Shown: positions 5,911-14,364 of the stretch, one piece after another
How the letters are laid out: each line of letters begins with the position of its first letter
Position numbering within the stretch: the stretch's first letter is position 1
Origin: GWE2-40-63 sp050179685
GTDB lineage: Bacteria > Bacteroidota > Bacteroidia > Bacteroidales > SZUA-534
Assembly: GCA_050179685.1 (NCBI GenBank)
Contig: JBFXEW010000005.1
Location: 124,001-188,000, forward strand
Direction: 5' to 3'
DNA: 64,000 nucleotides
The notes under the pieces: model-generated
Databases searched by the model: none
Told to the model about the DNA's origin: nothing
The model's input: only the letters and a program-made list of their open reading frames with translations
Translations under genes and position numbers: made by a program

Positions 5911-7455
5911 TTAGGGGTTTTGTCCCTGTTCCTGAATTTTAAAGCCCGATTTTTTAAAGGCCTCCAAAATATCCGCTTCGGGAACAATGATGGTTTGATT
6001 TTTCCAGAATCCGTTATCGTAGCGTTCCATGGCATCGGAAAAAACCGAAGTGGTTTGAAACATATCTCGTCGGGGGACTTTATTTATTTCCTCCTGGGTG
6101 TAATGGGTATAAAACAATTCCATAGCAGTGGTAAAGCTTTTGGTAAAGAGTTCGCGCCGTTTACGCACTTTTACCTGCAACTCGCCCTGAACATGCTGTG
6201 GATAGTATTTTCCGTTTACCTGCACATAGCTTACCCTGTAATGGGTTTGGGTGGGTTTTACTTTAATGGCATTGCTTTTACGAACTACAAACAAATTCAT
6301 CGACCGGTTAAGCTTATTGGGTTCAAAATAAAACTCAGCACCCAAAATGGCGTAATCGCTGCTGCTAATGTAAAGCAAACCTTCGAACTGAGCCTCAGAT
6401 GCTTCCTTTCGCTGTTTAAACCCGATAACATAAACCAGTTGGTTTTGCCAGGCCACCATATCAATCAACTGATAGTGGTAAAGCCAAAGTCCCTCGTCGC
6501 TTAAAAAATCGGGAAACTGGCGAACAATATCCAACTGAAAACAGGCATCCATCCCTCCCCGTAGTTTTACCATAACGGTATCTTCCTGTCTGATGTCGGT
6601 AAAATTACGTGTTTTAATCAGTTCAACCCGCTGATTCGAAAACGAACGGCTCTTTTCAGGCATATAACCATTTATTAAAGCCTCGGAATACACCACATAA
6701 CGTTTATTGGTTTGGATCGATTCGCGGTAAAAAGCTTCAAAAGCATAAGCCTTTTGCTGATGCGTTTGGTCGATTACACTCCGTGCTTTTTTTAATAAAA
6801 AAAGCGGATCCTTACTGCGCACCATAACTTCCTGCAAAGGAACCACCGCTTCGTTTAAAGCAATTATTCCCGAATCGGGAAAGTTAGCCAGGGCAACCTG
6901 CCGGTTAGTAAAACCCAGATAACTAAATACCAGGGTATCGTTTTTATATTTTGCCGGAATCTTCAGATTAAAGGAACCATTCTCGTTGCTTATGCCTCCC
7001 AGATAAGTGTTTTTTAAGGCAATGGAAGCAAAGGGCAACGGTTTTGATGTAAGCTGATGCACAATTTTCCCTTTTAAAATCAGATATTTTTCGTCGGTGT
7101 CCGCTGCTTTAGTGCGTGAAGTAGTTATGGGGTGAATCACCACCTGATTGTTAATTATCTCGTAACTAAACACGGGGTTATTGAGCAATGAATCCAAAAC
7201 TTTTTTAAGCGGCCAGGCATTGCAAGCCATCGTAACTTTGCGGTCGCCATCTATTTGCCGGGCATCGTAGGTAAAATAGCAGTTGTACTGGGTTGAGAGT
7301 TTATCGAGCACCTTATCGAGCGACTGACTCGTAATATCGAGCGATACGGGCATCGACAAATAATCAGCTGCTTTTGAAACAGACTGCGCCCTGCCCTGAA
7401 TGGTAAATAAAACCCAAAGCAATAGAAATACAGATATAGGCAGCTTTTTTTGCAA
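5911..7455 (-). CDS. STN-domain protein with carboxypeptidase-like regulatory domain, no TonB barrel
   Basis: 514-aa exported protein. Signal peptide to about residue 24; STN (secretin/TonB short N-terminal) domain about 33-110 (LDITSQSLDKVLDKLS...YFTYDA...PLKKVLDSLL); CarboxypepD_reg-like beta-sandwich about 125-210 (LKGKIVHQLTSKPLPFASI...GSFNLKIP); then a roughly 280-residue domain with FYRE..., a central beta-rich part with IGFKQR / FEGLLYI and a C-terminal MERYDNGFWKNQTIIVPEADI. In FecA-like receptors the STN domain contacts a FecR anti-sigma factor. Here the STN gene follows fecR and an ECF sigma gene by 14 and about 95 bases, but the receptor barrel is replaced by the FYRE domain. It probably senses or transmits a signal in the periplasm. 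Confidence 0.8.
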   Translation of the reverse strand: MQKKLPISVFLLLWVLFTIQGRAQSVSKAADYLSMPVSLDITSQSLDKVLDKLSTQYNCYFTYDARQIDGDRKVTMACNAWPLKKVLDSLLNNPVFSYEIINNQVVIHPITTSRTKAADTDEKYLILKGKIVHQLTSKPLPFASIALKNTYLGGISNENGSFNLKIPAKYKNDTLVFSYLGFTNRQVALANFPDSGIIALNEAVVPLQEVMVRSKDPLFLLKKARSVIDQTHQQKAYAFEAFYRESIQTNKRYVVYSEALINGYMPEKSRSFSNQRVELIKTRNFTDIRQEDTVMVKLRGGMDACFQLDIVRQFPDFLSDEGLWLYHYQLIDMVAWQNQLVYVIGFKQRKEASEAQFEGLLYISSSDYAILGAEFYFEPNKLNRSMNLFVVRKSNAIKVKPTQTHYRVSYVQVNGKYYPQHVQGELQVKVRKRRELFTKSFTTAMELFYTHYTQEEINKVPRRDMFQTTSVFSDAMERYDNGFWKNQTIIVPEADILEAFKKSGFKIQEQGQNP

Positions 7456-7469
7456 GCTAGTAGGTTCAA

Positions 7470-8444
7470 TTATTTGGATACCAAAAGGTACGAATTGTTT
7501 TGTTTTTCAACTTCCAGATTCAATGCCAAAGCAATGGATTCCAGCACCTCGTCGATGCTATTGTTTTCAAAAGTGGTTGTAATTACCAGGTTTTGAATGT
7601 TGCTGTCGCCCAATTCAATACGGGTATGGTAGGCCTGATTGATGTCGCTAATAACCTGGGGCAATGGCATGGCTTTAAACACCAGCTTTTTATCGAGCCA
7701 GGCCAGGTAGTTTTCGCGCTCGTTTACCTGTTTAAGCAAACCCGTTTCAGAAGAAAGGCCTCGCTCTCCCGGATTTAATACCAGGGTTTCGCCAGCCTGG
7801 TTGCTCTGGTAAACTTCAACCCTTCCGGTTTTCACTATTACTTCAACGCCTTGTTTATCAGACTTAACATTAAACGAAGTTCCCAGCACCTTTACCGATG
7901 TTTCCCGGGTATTAACTATAAATGGGAGATTTTTATCGGGTTTAACCTTAAAAAAAGCTTCTCCCTGCAACGAAATGGTCCGGATTGTACTGCCAAAGTT
8001 CTTTTGGTAATGCACCTCGGCCCCCTGGTTTAAACTTACTTCGGTTCCATCGGGCAAAAATACGGTAAGTGCGGCCACCTCATTATTTGAGTAACTAAAG
8101 CCCGACTTTTGATTCTGCAATAACAGAAAGCCAAACAAACCCACCAGCAAAACCACCGTAGCCGCTACGGCATAGGTCCATCGGAATTTTATGCTCTTTA
8201 TGTGTTTTTCTTCCCCACGCACCAACTCCTCCTTATTCAATCGTCCAAACAAAGAATTCCAGGCTTTGTCGGTATCAAATTGTTCCATTTCTTGCATTTC
8301 ATTTAAAATTTTCCAGGTTTCTTTACATGCAGCCAGTTCCTCGGCTCCGGCTTCATCAGCGAGCATTGCATCGTTCTTTTCCGGTGCATTTCCGGAAAGG
8401 TACTTTGCCATGGTGTGCCAGGCTATATGTTTATTGCTTTTCAT
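7470..8444 (-). CDS. FecR-family anti-sigma factor
   Basis: 324-aa inner-membrane anti-sigma regulator. The cytoplasmic N-terminal part (1-85) would bind the ECF sigma factor encoded just upstream; one membrane segment lies at about 88-110 (TYAVAATVVLLVGLFGFLLL). The FecR domain is about 125-215 (LPDGTEVSLNQGAEVHY, GEAFFKV, PFIVNT..SVKVLGTSFNV) and the C-terminal DUF4974/STN-like domain about 250-322 (FKAMPLPQVISDINQAY). It follows the sigma gene by 93 bases and precedes the STN protein gene by 14 bases. Confidence 0.92.
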   Translation of the reverse strand: MKSNKHIAWHTMAKYLSGNAPEKNDAMLADEAGAEELAACKETWKILNEMQEMEQFDTDKAWNSLFGRLNKEELVRGEEKHIKSIKFRWTYAVAATVVLLVGLFGFLLLQNQKSGFSYSNNEVAALTVFLPDGTEVSLNQGAEVHYQKNFGSTIRTISLQGEAFFKVKPDKNLPFIVNTRETSVKVLGTSFNVKSDKQGVEVIVKTGRVEVYQSNQAGETLVLNPGERGLSSETGLLKQVNERENYLAWLDKKLVFKAMPLPQVISDINQAYHTRIELGDSNIQNLVITTTFENNSIDEVLESIALALNLEVEKQNNSYLLVSK

Positions 8445-8537
8445 CGGTTTATTTCTTGTAATCGTGCCTTAATTTGGCATTGCTTATAATCTGTTTTATT
8501 TGTGTCTCAATTAATCTCAGACATGGTCTGTTTAATT

Positions 8538-9080
8538 TTAGTCGTTTGCATTGTAGGCGGCCAAACTTTGCCTGAATGCCTTCAGTGCTTTTCCCATATC
8601 AGCTTCAACGGTTTTAACCGATATGGAAAGTTTTTCGGCAATTTCGTGGTACTTGTATCCAAAGTTACGGTTCATCTGAAAAATCTGCCGGCAACGTTGG
8701 GGCAAGTTTCGTAAGGTATGCTTATAAACCGTGTAAAGCTCCCCGGTATGCATGGCTTCATCAGCATTAAAAGCCTCATTGTTTTGGTATTGCTGATGTT
8801 GCGTGTATTTTTCCTTTACCTGCCGGTGTTCAATCAGATGCAGGCATTTGTTGTGTACCGCTTTATACAGATAGGCATTCAAAGAACCTGTAATAGTTAG
8901 TTGTGCTTTGTTTTTCCAAAGCAGGTAAAAAACCTCCTGCACCATTTCTTCCGCCCAGTCGGCATCGTTCAGTATTTTATTTGCATAAGCGCAGAGTGCC
9001 GGATATAAAGAACGAAAAAGCGTTTCATAAGCTTTTATATTACCTTCTTTTATGGATGCAAACTCGATAGCTACGCTCAT
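8538..9080 (-). CDS. ECF RNA polymerase sigma-70 factor
   Basis: 180-aa group IV sigma factor. Region 2 is about 15-85 (AYETLFRSLYPALCAYANKIL, AEEMVQEVFYLLWKNK) and region 4 about 120-175 (LRNLPQRCRQIFQMNRNFGYKYHEIAEKLSISVKTVEADMGKALKAFR). Regions 1 and 3 are absent, as usual for ECF factors. The following gene encodes its FecR anti-sigma, giving the usual Bacteroidota cell-surface signalling order. A hairpin separates it from the upstream paralogue gene, so sigma-fecR-STN is its own transcription unit. Confidence 0.93.
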   Translation of the reverse strand: MSVAIEFASIKEGNIKAYETLFRSLYPALCAYANKILNDADWAEEMVQEVFYLLWKNKAQLTITGSLNAYLYKAVHNKCLHLIEHRQVKEKYTQHQQYQNNEAFNADEAMHTGELYTVYKHTLRNLPQRCRQIFQMNRNFGYKYHEIAEKLSISVKTVEADMGKALKAFRQSLAAYNAND

Positions 9081-9103
9081 TTTAAACTGTTGGGTTTATA
9101 AAT

Positions 9104-9129
9104 AGAACCGGCCTAAAAAGACCGGTTCT
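9104..9129 (-). terminator. Hairpin terminator between the FYRE-domain gene and the sigma gene
   Basis: Perfect 8-bp stem AGAACCGG (9104-9111) / CCGGTTCT (9122-9129) with a 10-base loop, followed on the minus strand by an A/T-rich tract. It lies 11 bases past the stop of the minus-strand gene at 9140. Confidence 0.65.
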
Positions 9130-9139
9130 AAAGTACAAA

Positions 9140-10435
9140 CTATTTAGTTTTTTCAAGATTCTTTTTAATCTTTTTAATGGCCGATTCAATGGATTGTTCG
9201 GGTTCAATGGTGTTGTATTCGCCCCAGAAGTCGGCATCGGCAAAACCATTTACGGTTTCAGTCATCACCACGTTCATTCGCATACGATCCGATGCTCTAA
9301 AGGGTTTTTCGTCGGCAGGTTTCCAGTCGGTTACTGCCATCTCAACCATGGTATTAAAGGTATTGCTGAACAAACGCTTTTTCCAGTTTACTTTAAACGA
9401 TACCTCGCCTCGTGAATAACTGTAGTACCATTTTCCGTCTTTTTCGGTATAATTTACCAGGTAAGTTGCCGATGTGGGCACCACATTAACTCCCAAAGGT
9501 TTGCGTTTAATAAACATGGCACTGGCTTCCTGTTCGTTTTCGGTATTCAGACTGAATGAAGCGCTGGTGATGGCAAAATTATCAACATCGATGTAAAAAC
9601 GGCCATAAAATAAGGGTGTAGAAACATACGGGCGTTGTTTAAATTCAATAACATAGTTCAGGCGGCCATCGATACGGGTAATGTTGATATAAGTATAGGT
9701 ATAATGTTCGAGCACATCGTTTGAAAGAACCAAATAGGGATCTTTAACCACGTCGAGCATCAGGGTTGAATACGGACCTCCCTGTAATTTAAAAAGTAAG
9801 GTATCCATTTTCTCTACATCGGTACTTTTCCGCCCTTTGTAAAGTTTTACCAAATCCTGCCGCTCGTTGTTATAAGCCTGCTTGTAAACTTCAACCACAG
9901 CCTCAGACAAGGCAATGTAATTCCAGCGTTTTTTAATGGTTTCGCGATAAAATGCTGTCATTATTACCGGATCGCTGGCATAGTTTTTATTGCGCATGGC
10001 CAGCACTTTTTCTATTAAAAGGCGCGGATTGTTAGGAAATACTTTTACCTCGGTAAGATTAACCGAAATCATTTGCAATTTAAGCACATTGTTTTTTCCT
10101 TCTTTTAAATCAGAAACCGGAAGGCTAAGGTTTTCATAACCAATGTACGAAATCTTAATTTTAGCCGATAAATACTGGTTGGGGACCTTTATTGAGAAAC
10201 TACCTTCGGTATTCGAAACCGTAGCAATATTAGTTCCTTCAATGGCTACTGCGGCAAAAATTAATGGTTGCGACGATTCTGCATCAATAATTTTTCCCTG
10301 AAAAGTTTTAAAAGTCTCATCGCTTTGTTTTTGTTTTTTTCCAAAGAACAAATCCGATGCACTTAGGGTGCTCATCGAAAATGCGGCAATTAGTATCAGA
10401 ACCAATCCTGCTTTTATTTTTTCTGTTGTTTTCAT
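9140..10435 (-). CDS. Carboxypeptidase-like regulatory domain protein, FYRE-domain paralogue
   Basis: 431-aa exported protein with a signal peptide to about residue 28, a CarboxypepD_reg-like domain about 45-125 (FQGKIIDAESSQPLIFAAVAIEGTN...GSFSIKVPN), then the large domain found in the STN protein three genes downstream: FYRETI..., DTLLFKLQGGPYSTLMLDVV, YVIEFKQRP, FYGRFYIDVDNFAI, a Y.VNYTEKDGKWYYSY strand and an NGFADADFWGEYN... tail. It lacks the STN domain. The two proteins are therefore paralogues, one coupled to FecR signalling and one not. Likely periplasmic or outer-membrane associated; no enzyme motif is visible. Bacteroidota proteins of this layout are usually left without a function. 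Confidence 0.8.
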   Translation of the reverse strand: MKTTEKIKAGLVLILIAAFSMSTLSASDLFFGKKQKQSDETFKTFQGKIIDAESSQPLIFAAVAIEGTNIATVSNTEGSFSIKVPNQYLSAKIKISYIGYENLSLPVSDLKEGKNNVLKLQMISVNLTEVKVFPNNPRLLIEKVLAMRNKNYASDPVIMTAFYRETIKKRWNYIALSEAVVEVYKQAYNNERQDLVKLYKGRKSTDVEKMDTLLFKLQGGPYSTLMLDVVKDPYLVLSNDVLEHYTYTYINITRIDGRLNYVIEFKQRPYVSTPLFYGRFYIDVDNFAITSASFSLNTENEQEASAMFIKRKPLGVNVVPTSATYLVNYTEKDGKWYYSYSRGEVSFKVNWKKRLFSNTFNTMVEMAVTDWKPADEKPFRASDRMRMNVVMTETVNGFADADFWGEYNTIEPEQSIESAIKKIKKNLEKTK

Positions 10436-10527
10436 AATCGTATGTTTTAAAGGTTAAACAATTTTCATTCTTACTACTATGACCGGAACCTTTTAGCATA
10501 CCCTATAAAAAACATCGCTTTTTTTTC

Positions 10528-10563
10528 AAAAAAAAATTCCCGGGCTATTAAAAACCCGGGAAT
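10528..10563 (-). terminator. Rho-independent terminator of the nrf operon
   Basis: Perfect stem ATTCCCGGG (10536-10544) / CCCGGGAAT (10555-10563), followed on the minus strand by nine U residues. It lies 20 bases past the nrfA stop codon. Confidence 0.9.
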
Positions 10564-10583
10564 GCGTCTAACTAAACATACCA

Positions 10584-12101
10584 CTAAAAATTGGTAATCT
10601 CATAAGTCTTTTCTCGTTCTGATGCCTTGGCATCCCATTGTGGAATAACCTGTTCCAAAAAGGTTTTTTTCGATGCATTCAGCTCATCCATGGGCAAGCC
10701 AATGTATTTTTGTGCTTTGGCTTTGGTTGAAATGTCGGGATAAGGAATGGCCTCGTTATGACCCAAATCGGCCAGCAAACGGGCCAGTTTTATACGGCCT
10801 TCCTGAGCAATGGTAATTCCGGTACTAATAACCCGGCCAATTTCGACCGGTGAATGGAACGAACCTCCATGACTGGCTGCAGCATAATCCCAACGCCATT
10901 GCGCATGACGAATATCCATCAGAATATCTTTCATCTGGGCTTCGGTAGCTCCTTTTTTCCAGGCAAACTCTGCTTCAACATGCGCATGCACCAGCAGTTT
11001 TTCCAGTTCATCGCGGTTTTCAATTATTTTGGTCTGGCGCTCATAAACATCCTGAATCAACCGTTCGGTTTCTTCACGGTGACAAACCTGGCACGAATTG
11101 GCCACATTGTTCAAAGGACTTTGAATGTGATGATCGGTAAATTTCTGTCCACCTTCACTTTTATAAGGCATGTGACAATCGGCACACGATACGCCGCGTT
11201 TGGCATGAACACCGGTCATGTAAACCTCATAACCCGGATGCTGAGCTTTCAGCATGGGAGCCTTACTCAGTTGATGCGTCCAATCAGAGAATTCCATGTT
11301 GTCGTAATAGGTTTCCATAGCCTCAGCTGAAAAACCGTTATCCCAGGGGAAAGTTAAATAAGGAACACCTTTAACCGGTTTTTCTTTATTGAAATAATAT
11401 TCCACGTGACATTGTGCACAAACCAGTGTGCGCATTTCCTGATGCGAAACCTTATTGATGTCTTTACCGATGCGGGCAAAAGTTTCGAGCAAAGCCGGAC
11501 GCGAAATTCGCAGGTTCATATTCTCGGCATCGTGGCAATCGGCACAACCAATGTGATTTACAATTTCGTGGCCTTTTTCGTCCCATGTGCCATTATAAAA
11601 CTCAGCAACCCCAACTTCGTTCATCAAACGGGGCACATCGGGACTTTTACATGTCCAGCAGGTATTTGGCTGCGGGCTTTTTTCATCGCCCATGGGAGCA
11701 CCGGTTCTTAAAACATTGCGAATATCTTCGATGGCGTAAGCATGTCCCCGACCCTGGTTGTATTCTTTTGAGAAGCTGTAACCGGCCCAAAGAATCACCA
11801 AACGCGGATCGACTTCAAGCATATCAATCATGGCATTTCCGTTATACAAACTTTGAAACGAAGTATCGGAAGTATTTTTATACGACTGGTATTGACGGGG
11901 AAAGTTCTTGCCCCAAACCTCGTTGCGCGGTTCAAACTGAGAATGCTCTACCTGCGGAGTATAGGCAAAAACAGCCTCGGCCCGCCGTTCCATAACTACG
12001 GATGCCAGCATGCCCAATAAAAATACCACCACAACCGTTCCCAAAAAGAGAACCCAACCCAATATGGGTTTATTTTTTATTTGCTCTGTAATAGGTTTCA
12101 T
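10584..12101 (-). CDS. nrfA: Ammonia-forming cytochrome c nitrite reductase, catalytic subunit
   Basis: 505-aa pentahaem enzyme that reduces nitrite to ammonium with six electrons in the periplasm. Five haem sites are visible: CWTCK (about 147), the lysine-ligated catalytic haem diagnostic of NrfA, then CADCH (186), CAQCH (228), CADCH (306) and CQVCH (336). The region between haems 3 and 4 carries GVPYLTFPWDNGFSAEAMETYYD and the region after haem 4 has KFTDHHIQSP, with active-site histidine and calcium-site residues. An N-terminal membrane segment (LGWVLFLGTVVVVFLLGMLASVV) may be a signal or an anchor. It follows nrfH by 31 bases and ends at a strong terminator. Confidence 0.97.
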   Translation of the reverse strand: MKPITEQIKNKPILGWVLFLGTVVVVFLLGMLASVVMERRAEAVFAYTPQVEHSQFEPRNEVWGKNFPRQYQSYKNTSDTSFQSLYNGNAMIDMLEVDPRLVILWAGYSFSKEYNQGRGHAYAIEDIRNVLRTGAPMGDEKSPQPNTCWTCKSPDVPRLMNEVGVAEFYNGTWDEKGHEIVNHIGCADCHDAENMNLRISRPALLETFARIGKDINKVSHQEMRTLVCAQCHVEYYFNKEKPVKGVPYLTFPWDNGFSAEAMETYYDNMEFSDWTHQLSKAPMLKAQHPGYEVYMTGVHAKRGVSCADCHMPYKSEGGQKFTDHHIQSPLNNVANSCQVCHREETERLIQDVYERQTKIIENRDELEKLLVHAHVEAEFAWKKGATEAQMKDILMDIRHAQWRWDYAAASHGGSFHSPVEIGRVISTGITIAQEGRIKLARLLADLGHNEAIPYPDISTKAKAQKYIGLPMDELNASKKTFLEQVIPQWDAKASEREKTYEITNF

Positions 12102-12132
12102 ATCTGTTAAATTAAATAGTGTTTACCAAGTA

Positions 12133-12714
12133 TTATTTTGTTAAGTTTTTAAGCCAATCGGGAACCGGACTTTCAGGAAGCGGAACACGCGCATCGGGAG
12201 TACTCGAAAGGCTGTTAACCCTTCCGTGGGGCACTTCGCGATGACAGTCCCAACAACGGCGATCGGTACGCTGATGGTGAAAATTGTTGTTAACCAGTTT
12301 TTGATCAACATCCAATAATTTTGAATGACAACGCACACAATTGTTATGCACCACCTCTTGTCCGGCTTCAAGAATAAATATTACCTGAGGCTCTCTACGC
12401 AAAGTAAAAATAGTTGAGTGCCGAAGCCCGTCTTTGGCTTTGAAATAATATTTATTAAAAAAATTATCCTGCGGCACATGACAATCATTGCAGGTAGCCC
12501 ATTGCCGGTGCGATGAATGGTTCCAGGTTGCATACTGCGGAGCCATAATATGGCAATTAACACAGGTTTGTGGTTCATCGGACAGGTAAGAAGCTGCTTT
12601 GCTTATTTTTAATAAATAAAAGCCCAAACCCACAGCAATGCCCAATACAATAATTACAGGCAATTTCCAGCGGTCGGGAGGAATCAGTTTTTTATACCAA
12701 CTAATAATGTTCAT
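12133..12714 (-). CDS. nrfH: NrfH tetrahaem quinol dehydrogenase subunit of nitrite reductase
   Basis: Membrane-anchored NapC/NirT-family cytochrome that passes electrons from menaquinol to NrfA. One N-terminal membrane helix (LPVIIVLGIAVGLGFYLLKIS) and four CxxCH motifs: CVNCH (about 51), CNDCH (74), CVRCH (125) and CWDCH (154). I use the ATG of MNIISWYKK at 12714: the longer in-frame version adds 32 residues, which overlap the putative -7 box and operator. The first gene of the nrfHA operon. Upstream lies a CRP/FNR-like palindrome centred about 43 bases before the predicted transcription start. Confidence 0.93.
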   Translation of the reverse strand: MNIISWYKKLIPPDRWKLPVIIVLGIAVGLGFYLLKISKAASYLSDEPQTCVNCHIMAPQYATWNHSSHRQWATCNDCHVPQDNFFNKYYFKAKDGLRHSTIFTLRREPQVIFILEAGQEVVHNNCVRCHSKLLDVDQKLVNNNFHHQRTDRRCWDCHREVPHGRVNSLSSTPDARVPLPESPVPDWLKNLTK

Positions 12715-12738
12715 AGGCTTTTGTTTTGTTGTTTGGTT

Positions 12739-12746
12739 CAAAAATA
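12739..12746 (-). promoter_or_regulatory. Predicted -7 element of the nrfHA promoter
   Basis: On the minus strand this reads TATTTTTG, a perfect fit to the Bacteroidota -7 consensus TAnnTTTG. There is no good -33 TTTG, which fits an activator-dependent promoter using the palindrome just upstream. Confidence 0.5.
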
Positions 12747-12767
12747 GAGCAAATAAATATATGAAAA

Positions 12768-12783
12768 TGTAACCAATGTTACA
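12768..12783. promoter_or_regulatory. CRP/FNR-family operator-like palindrome upstream of nrfHA
   Basis: TGTAACcaatGTTACA is a perfect 6+6 palindrome with a 4-base spacer, the format of CRP/FNR-superfamily sites. With the -7 box at 12739-12746 its centre lies about 43 bases before the expected transcription start, the class II activator position. A nitrite/NO- or redox-responsive regulator (HcpR- or FNR-like) is the natural candidate, but no regulator gene lies in this window. Confidence 0.6.
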
Positions 12784-12907
12784 CCTATGTGCATTATGTT
12801 TATAAAACATATTTTTTAAGATTGATGGTCTTCGATGCCTGGAATGCTTAATTATACCCCAGGAAAACTAAGTAGTGAACCATAGATAAATATTCCCATT
12901 TTATATA

Positions 12908-12915
12908 TATTTTTG
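12908..12915 (+). promoter_or_regulatory. Predicted -7 element for the DUF2892 gene
   Basis: TATTTTTG matches TAnnTTTG and lies 19 bases before the ATG at 12935. No clear -33 TTTG is seen. Confidence 0.45.
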
Positions 12916-12934
12916 CCCGTTAAATTTTTGGATT

Positions 12935-13186
12935 ATGCATAATGTTGGAAAAAACGATCGATTGATAAGGCTTTCGCTGGCTGGTATTTTAGTGTTACTA
13001 TATTTTGCCAAGCTGCTCCCTGAATCGTGGAGCGATGGCTTATTAATTGGTGCGGGAATTCTGGGAGTAACTTCGTTAAAACGCTGCTGCCCCATATATG
13101 CTTTGTTAGGCTTTGGAACATGCAGCACCGGAGGTGAGCAAAATGATGAGCCCCGAATAAAGACGGAAAAGCTTAAGCTCGATTAA
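12935..13186 (+). CDS. DUF2892 (YgaP-type) small membrane protein
   Basis: 83-aa protein of the DUF2892 family, the membrane part of E. coli YgaP: MHNVGKNDRLIRLSLAGILVLL start, two hydrophobic segments (about 11-28 and 34-48), then SLKRCCPIYALLGFGTC. The CCP...C cysteines after the second helix are conserved in the family. In YgaP this segment is fused to a rhodanese domain; here a rhodanese-fold protein is encoded about 1.2 kb away, which loosely links both to sulfane sulfur. Transcribed alone and divergently from nrfHA. Confidence 0.85.
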   Translation: MHNVGKNDRLIRLSLAGILVLLYFAKLLPESWSDGLLIGAGILGVTSLKRCCPIYALLGFGTCSTGGEQNDEPRIKTEKLKLD

Positions 13187-13235
13187 TTCTTTAGTACATT
13201 TACCCGGGCGGGTAATGTTTTGCTGCCTATTAATA

Positions 13236-13757
13236 CTAACGATTTATTTGCCATCCTGAAGAAGAAAAGGCAAACTGAAGGGCGTCAAAATTAAAATTTT
13301 GCAGATGCACATCGGCTAAAGAAATTTTGTCGATATTCTTTAAGGGAATTTTATTGCCCGAAAGCAGGATAAATTTTCCGGGAATTATAAAATTGCGAAT
13401 GGCAGCCGATTCACAAACCACAGGCAACGATTCGGGAATTTGCTTTCTTAAAAAATCAATCACAAAAGGCAGCTTATCATCTTTAGTCTGAACGTAGTAA
13501 ACCTCACTGGCTCCGGCTGCCAGCATCAGGGAACTGTCTTTATTGGTTTGGGTACTTAGCTCTTTGGTAATTTGCAAACCTTCGGCTGCATACAGCAACT
13601 GGCACGATGAACAATCGGCATGAAAATGCGGAGTAATTTTTATTGCCACCACCGCCTGAATTAGCGAGATTTGGCGAATAATATTACAAGCCAGGGTTGT
13701 TTTACCCACATTACGGTTGGTTCCGGCTAACACCAGCATGTTTTTCCACTCCATCAT
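13236..13757 (-). CDS. mobB: MobB-like P-loop protein of molybdopterin-guanine dinucleotide synthesis
   Basis: 173-aa nucleotide-binding protein with an N-terminal Walker A motif (AGTNRNVGKTT, about 11-21) followed by a MobB-like HFHADCSSCQLLYAAEG segment. MobB assists MobA in making the guanylated molybdenum cofactor, though it is not essential in E. coli. The sequence is more divergent than typical MobB, so the assignment rests partly on the ATGA overlap with mobA and on the nearby molybdoenzyme. Two adjacent Met codons start the protein; the first overlaps the mobA stop. Confidence 0.7.
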   Translation of the reverse strand: MMEWKNMLVLAGTNRNVGKTTLACNIIRQISLIQAVVAIKITPHFHADCSSCQLLYAAEGLQITKELSTQTNKDSSLMLAAGASEVYYVQTKDDKLPFVIDFLRKQIPESLPVVCESAAIRNFIIPGKFILLSGNKIPLKNIDKISLADVHLQNFNFDALQFAFSSSGWQINR

Positions 13758-14296
13758 AACAAATCGCCCGGATGGTTCATATTTCTGAATTGACTTACCT
13801 CATAGGTTTCAAAATAGAAGACACGGGCCCGTCGCAAAAGGTTTATAAGTTTGTAATCGCCCCGGGCAATTTGTTCTTCGATTAGCGGTACCAAGCACCG
13901 GTTATACAAACCAATTAAAGGTTCAATTTTTCCCTTCGAATGCGTAACAATCACGGCATCGACTGCTGTGGTATGTTGCAACATTTGCTGATACAAAGAA
14001 TCTGAAAGAAAAGGTGTATCGCAGGGAATAAGCATATTCCACTCGGTGCTAGAAAAATTTAAGCAAGCCTGTAAACCGCCCAAAGGTCCAATGGCTTCAA
14101 CAGAATCGGCAATTTGCGGGTAAGGGAGTTCAGGAAGAGGCTCATTTGAGCTTATAATAATTTTATTGACCAAAGGCAACAGCGTTTCAACAGAACGGTC
14201 GATAAGCCGTTTTCCCTGAAAAGGCAGCAAGGCTTTGTTGGTTCCCATTCGGGAGCTCTTACCGCCAGCCATCACAATTCCTGTAATAGTTGACAT
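13754..14296 (-). CDS. mobA: Molybdenum cofactor guanylyltransferase MobA
   Basis: 180-aa nucleotidyltransferase that joins GMP to molybdopterin to give the MGD cofactor used by DMSO-reductase-family enzymes. The nucleotide-binding loop VMAGGKSSRMGTNKALLPF (about 8-26), the ADSVEAIGPLGGL segment and the metal-binding PCDTPFLS are all present. The length fits the family (about 190). It forms an overlapping pair with mobB downstream. The bis-MGD enzyme encoded 4-6 kb upstream in the same direction is the likely customer. Confidence 0.93.
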   Translation of the reverse strand: MSTITGIVMAGGKSSRMGTNKALLPFQGKRLIDRSVETLLPLVNKIIISSNEPLPELPYPQIADSVEAIGPLGGLQACLNFSSTEWNMLIPCDTPFLSDSLYQQMLQHTTAVDAVIVTHSKGKIEPLIGLYNRCLVPLIEEQIARGDYKLINLLRRARVFYFETYEVSQFRNMNHPGDLL

Positions 14297-14306
14297 GAAT
14301 TTATTA

Positions 14307-14346
14307 ATAAAAAATGACCTGTAAAATACAAAAATTACAGGTCATT
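14307..14346 (-). terminator. Rho-independent terminator after the rhodanese gene
   Basis: Perfect 12-bp stem AATGACCTGTAA (14313-14324) / TTACAGGTCATT (14335-14346), followed on the minus strand by a U-rich tract. It separates the sulfur operon from mobAB, so mobAB probably depends on read-through or its own promoter. Confidence 0.85.
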
Positions 14347-14364
14347 CAATAAATTGTTTATTTG

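Noticed and set aside
5920..6504. 194-codon plus-strand frame opposite the STN gene
   Set aside because: It is an antisense shadow of a clear coding region with domain matches on the minus strand.
12715..12810. Longer N-terminus for NrfH
   Set aside because: The extra 32 residues overlap the promoter and the CRP/FNR-like palindrome, and NrfH proteins start shortly before their single membrane helix.
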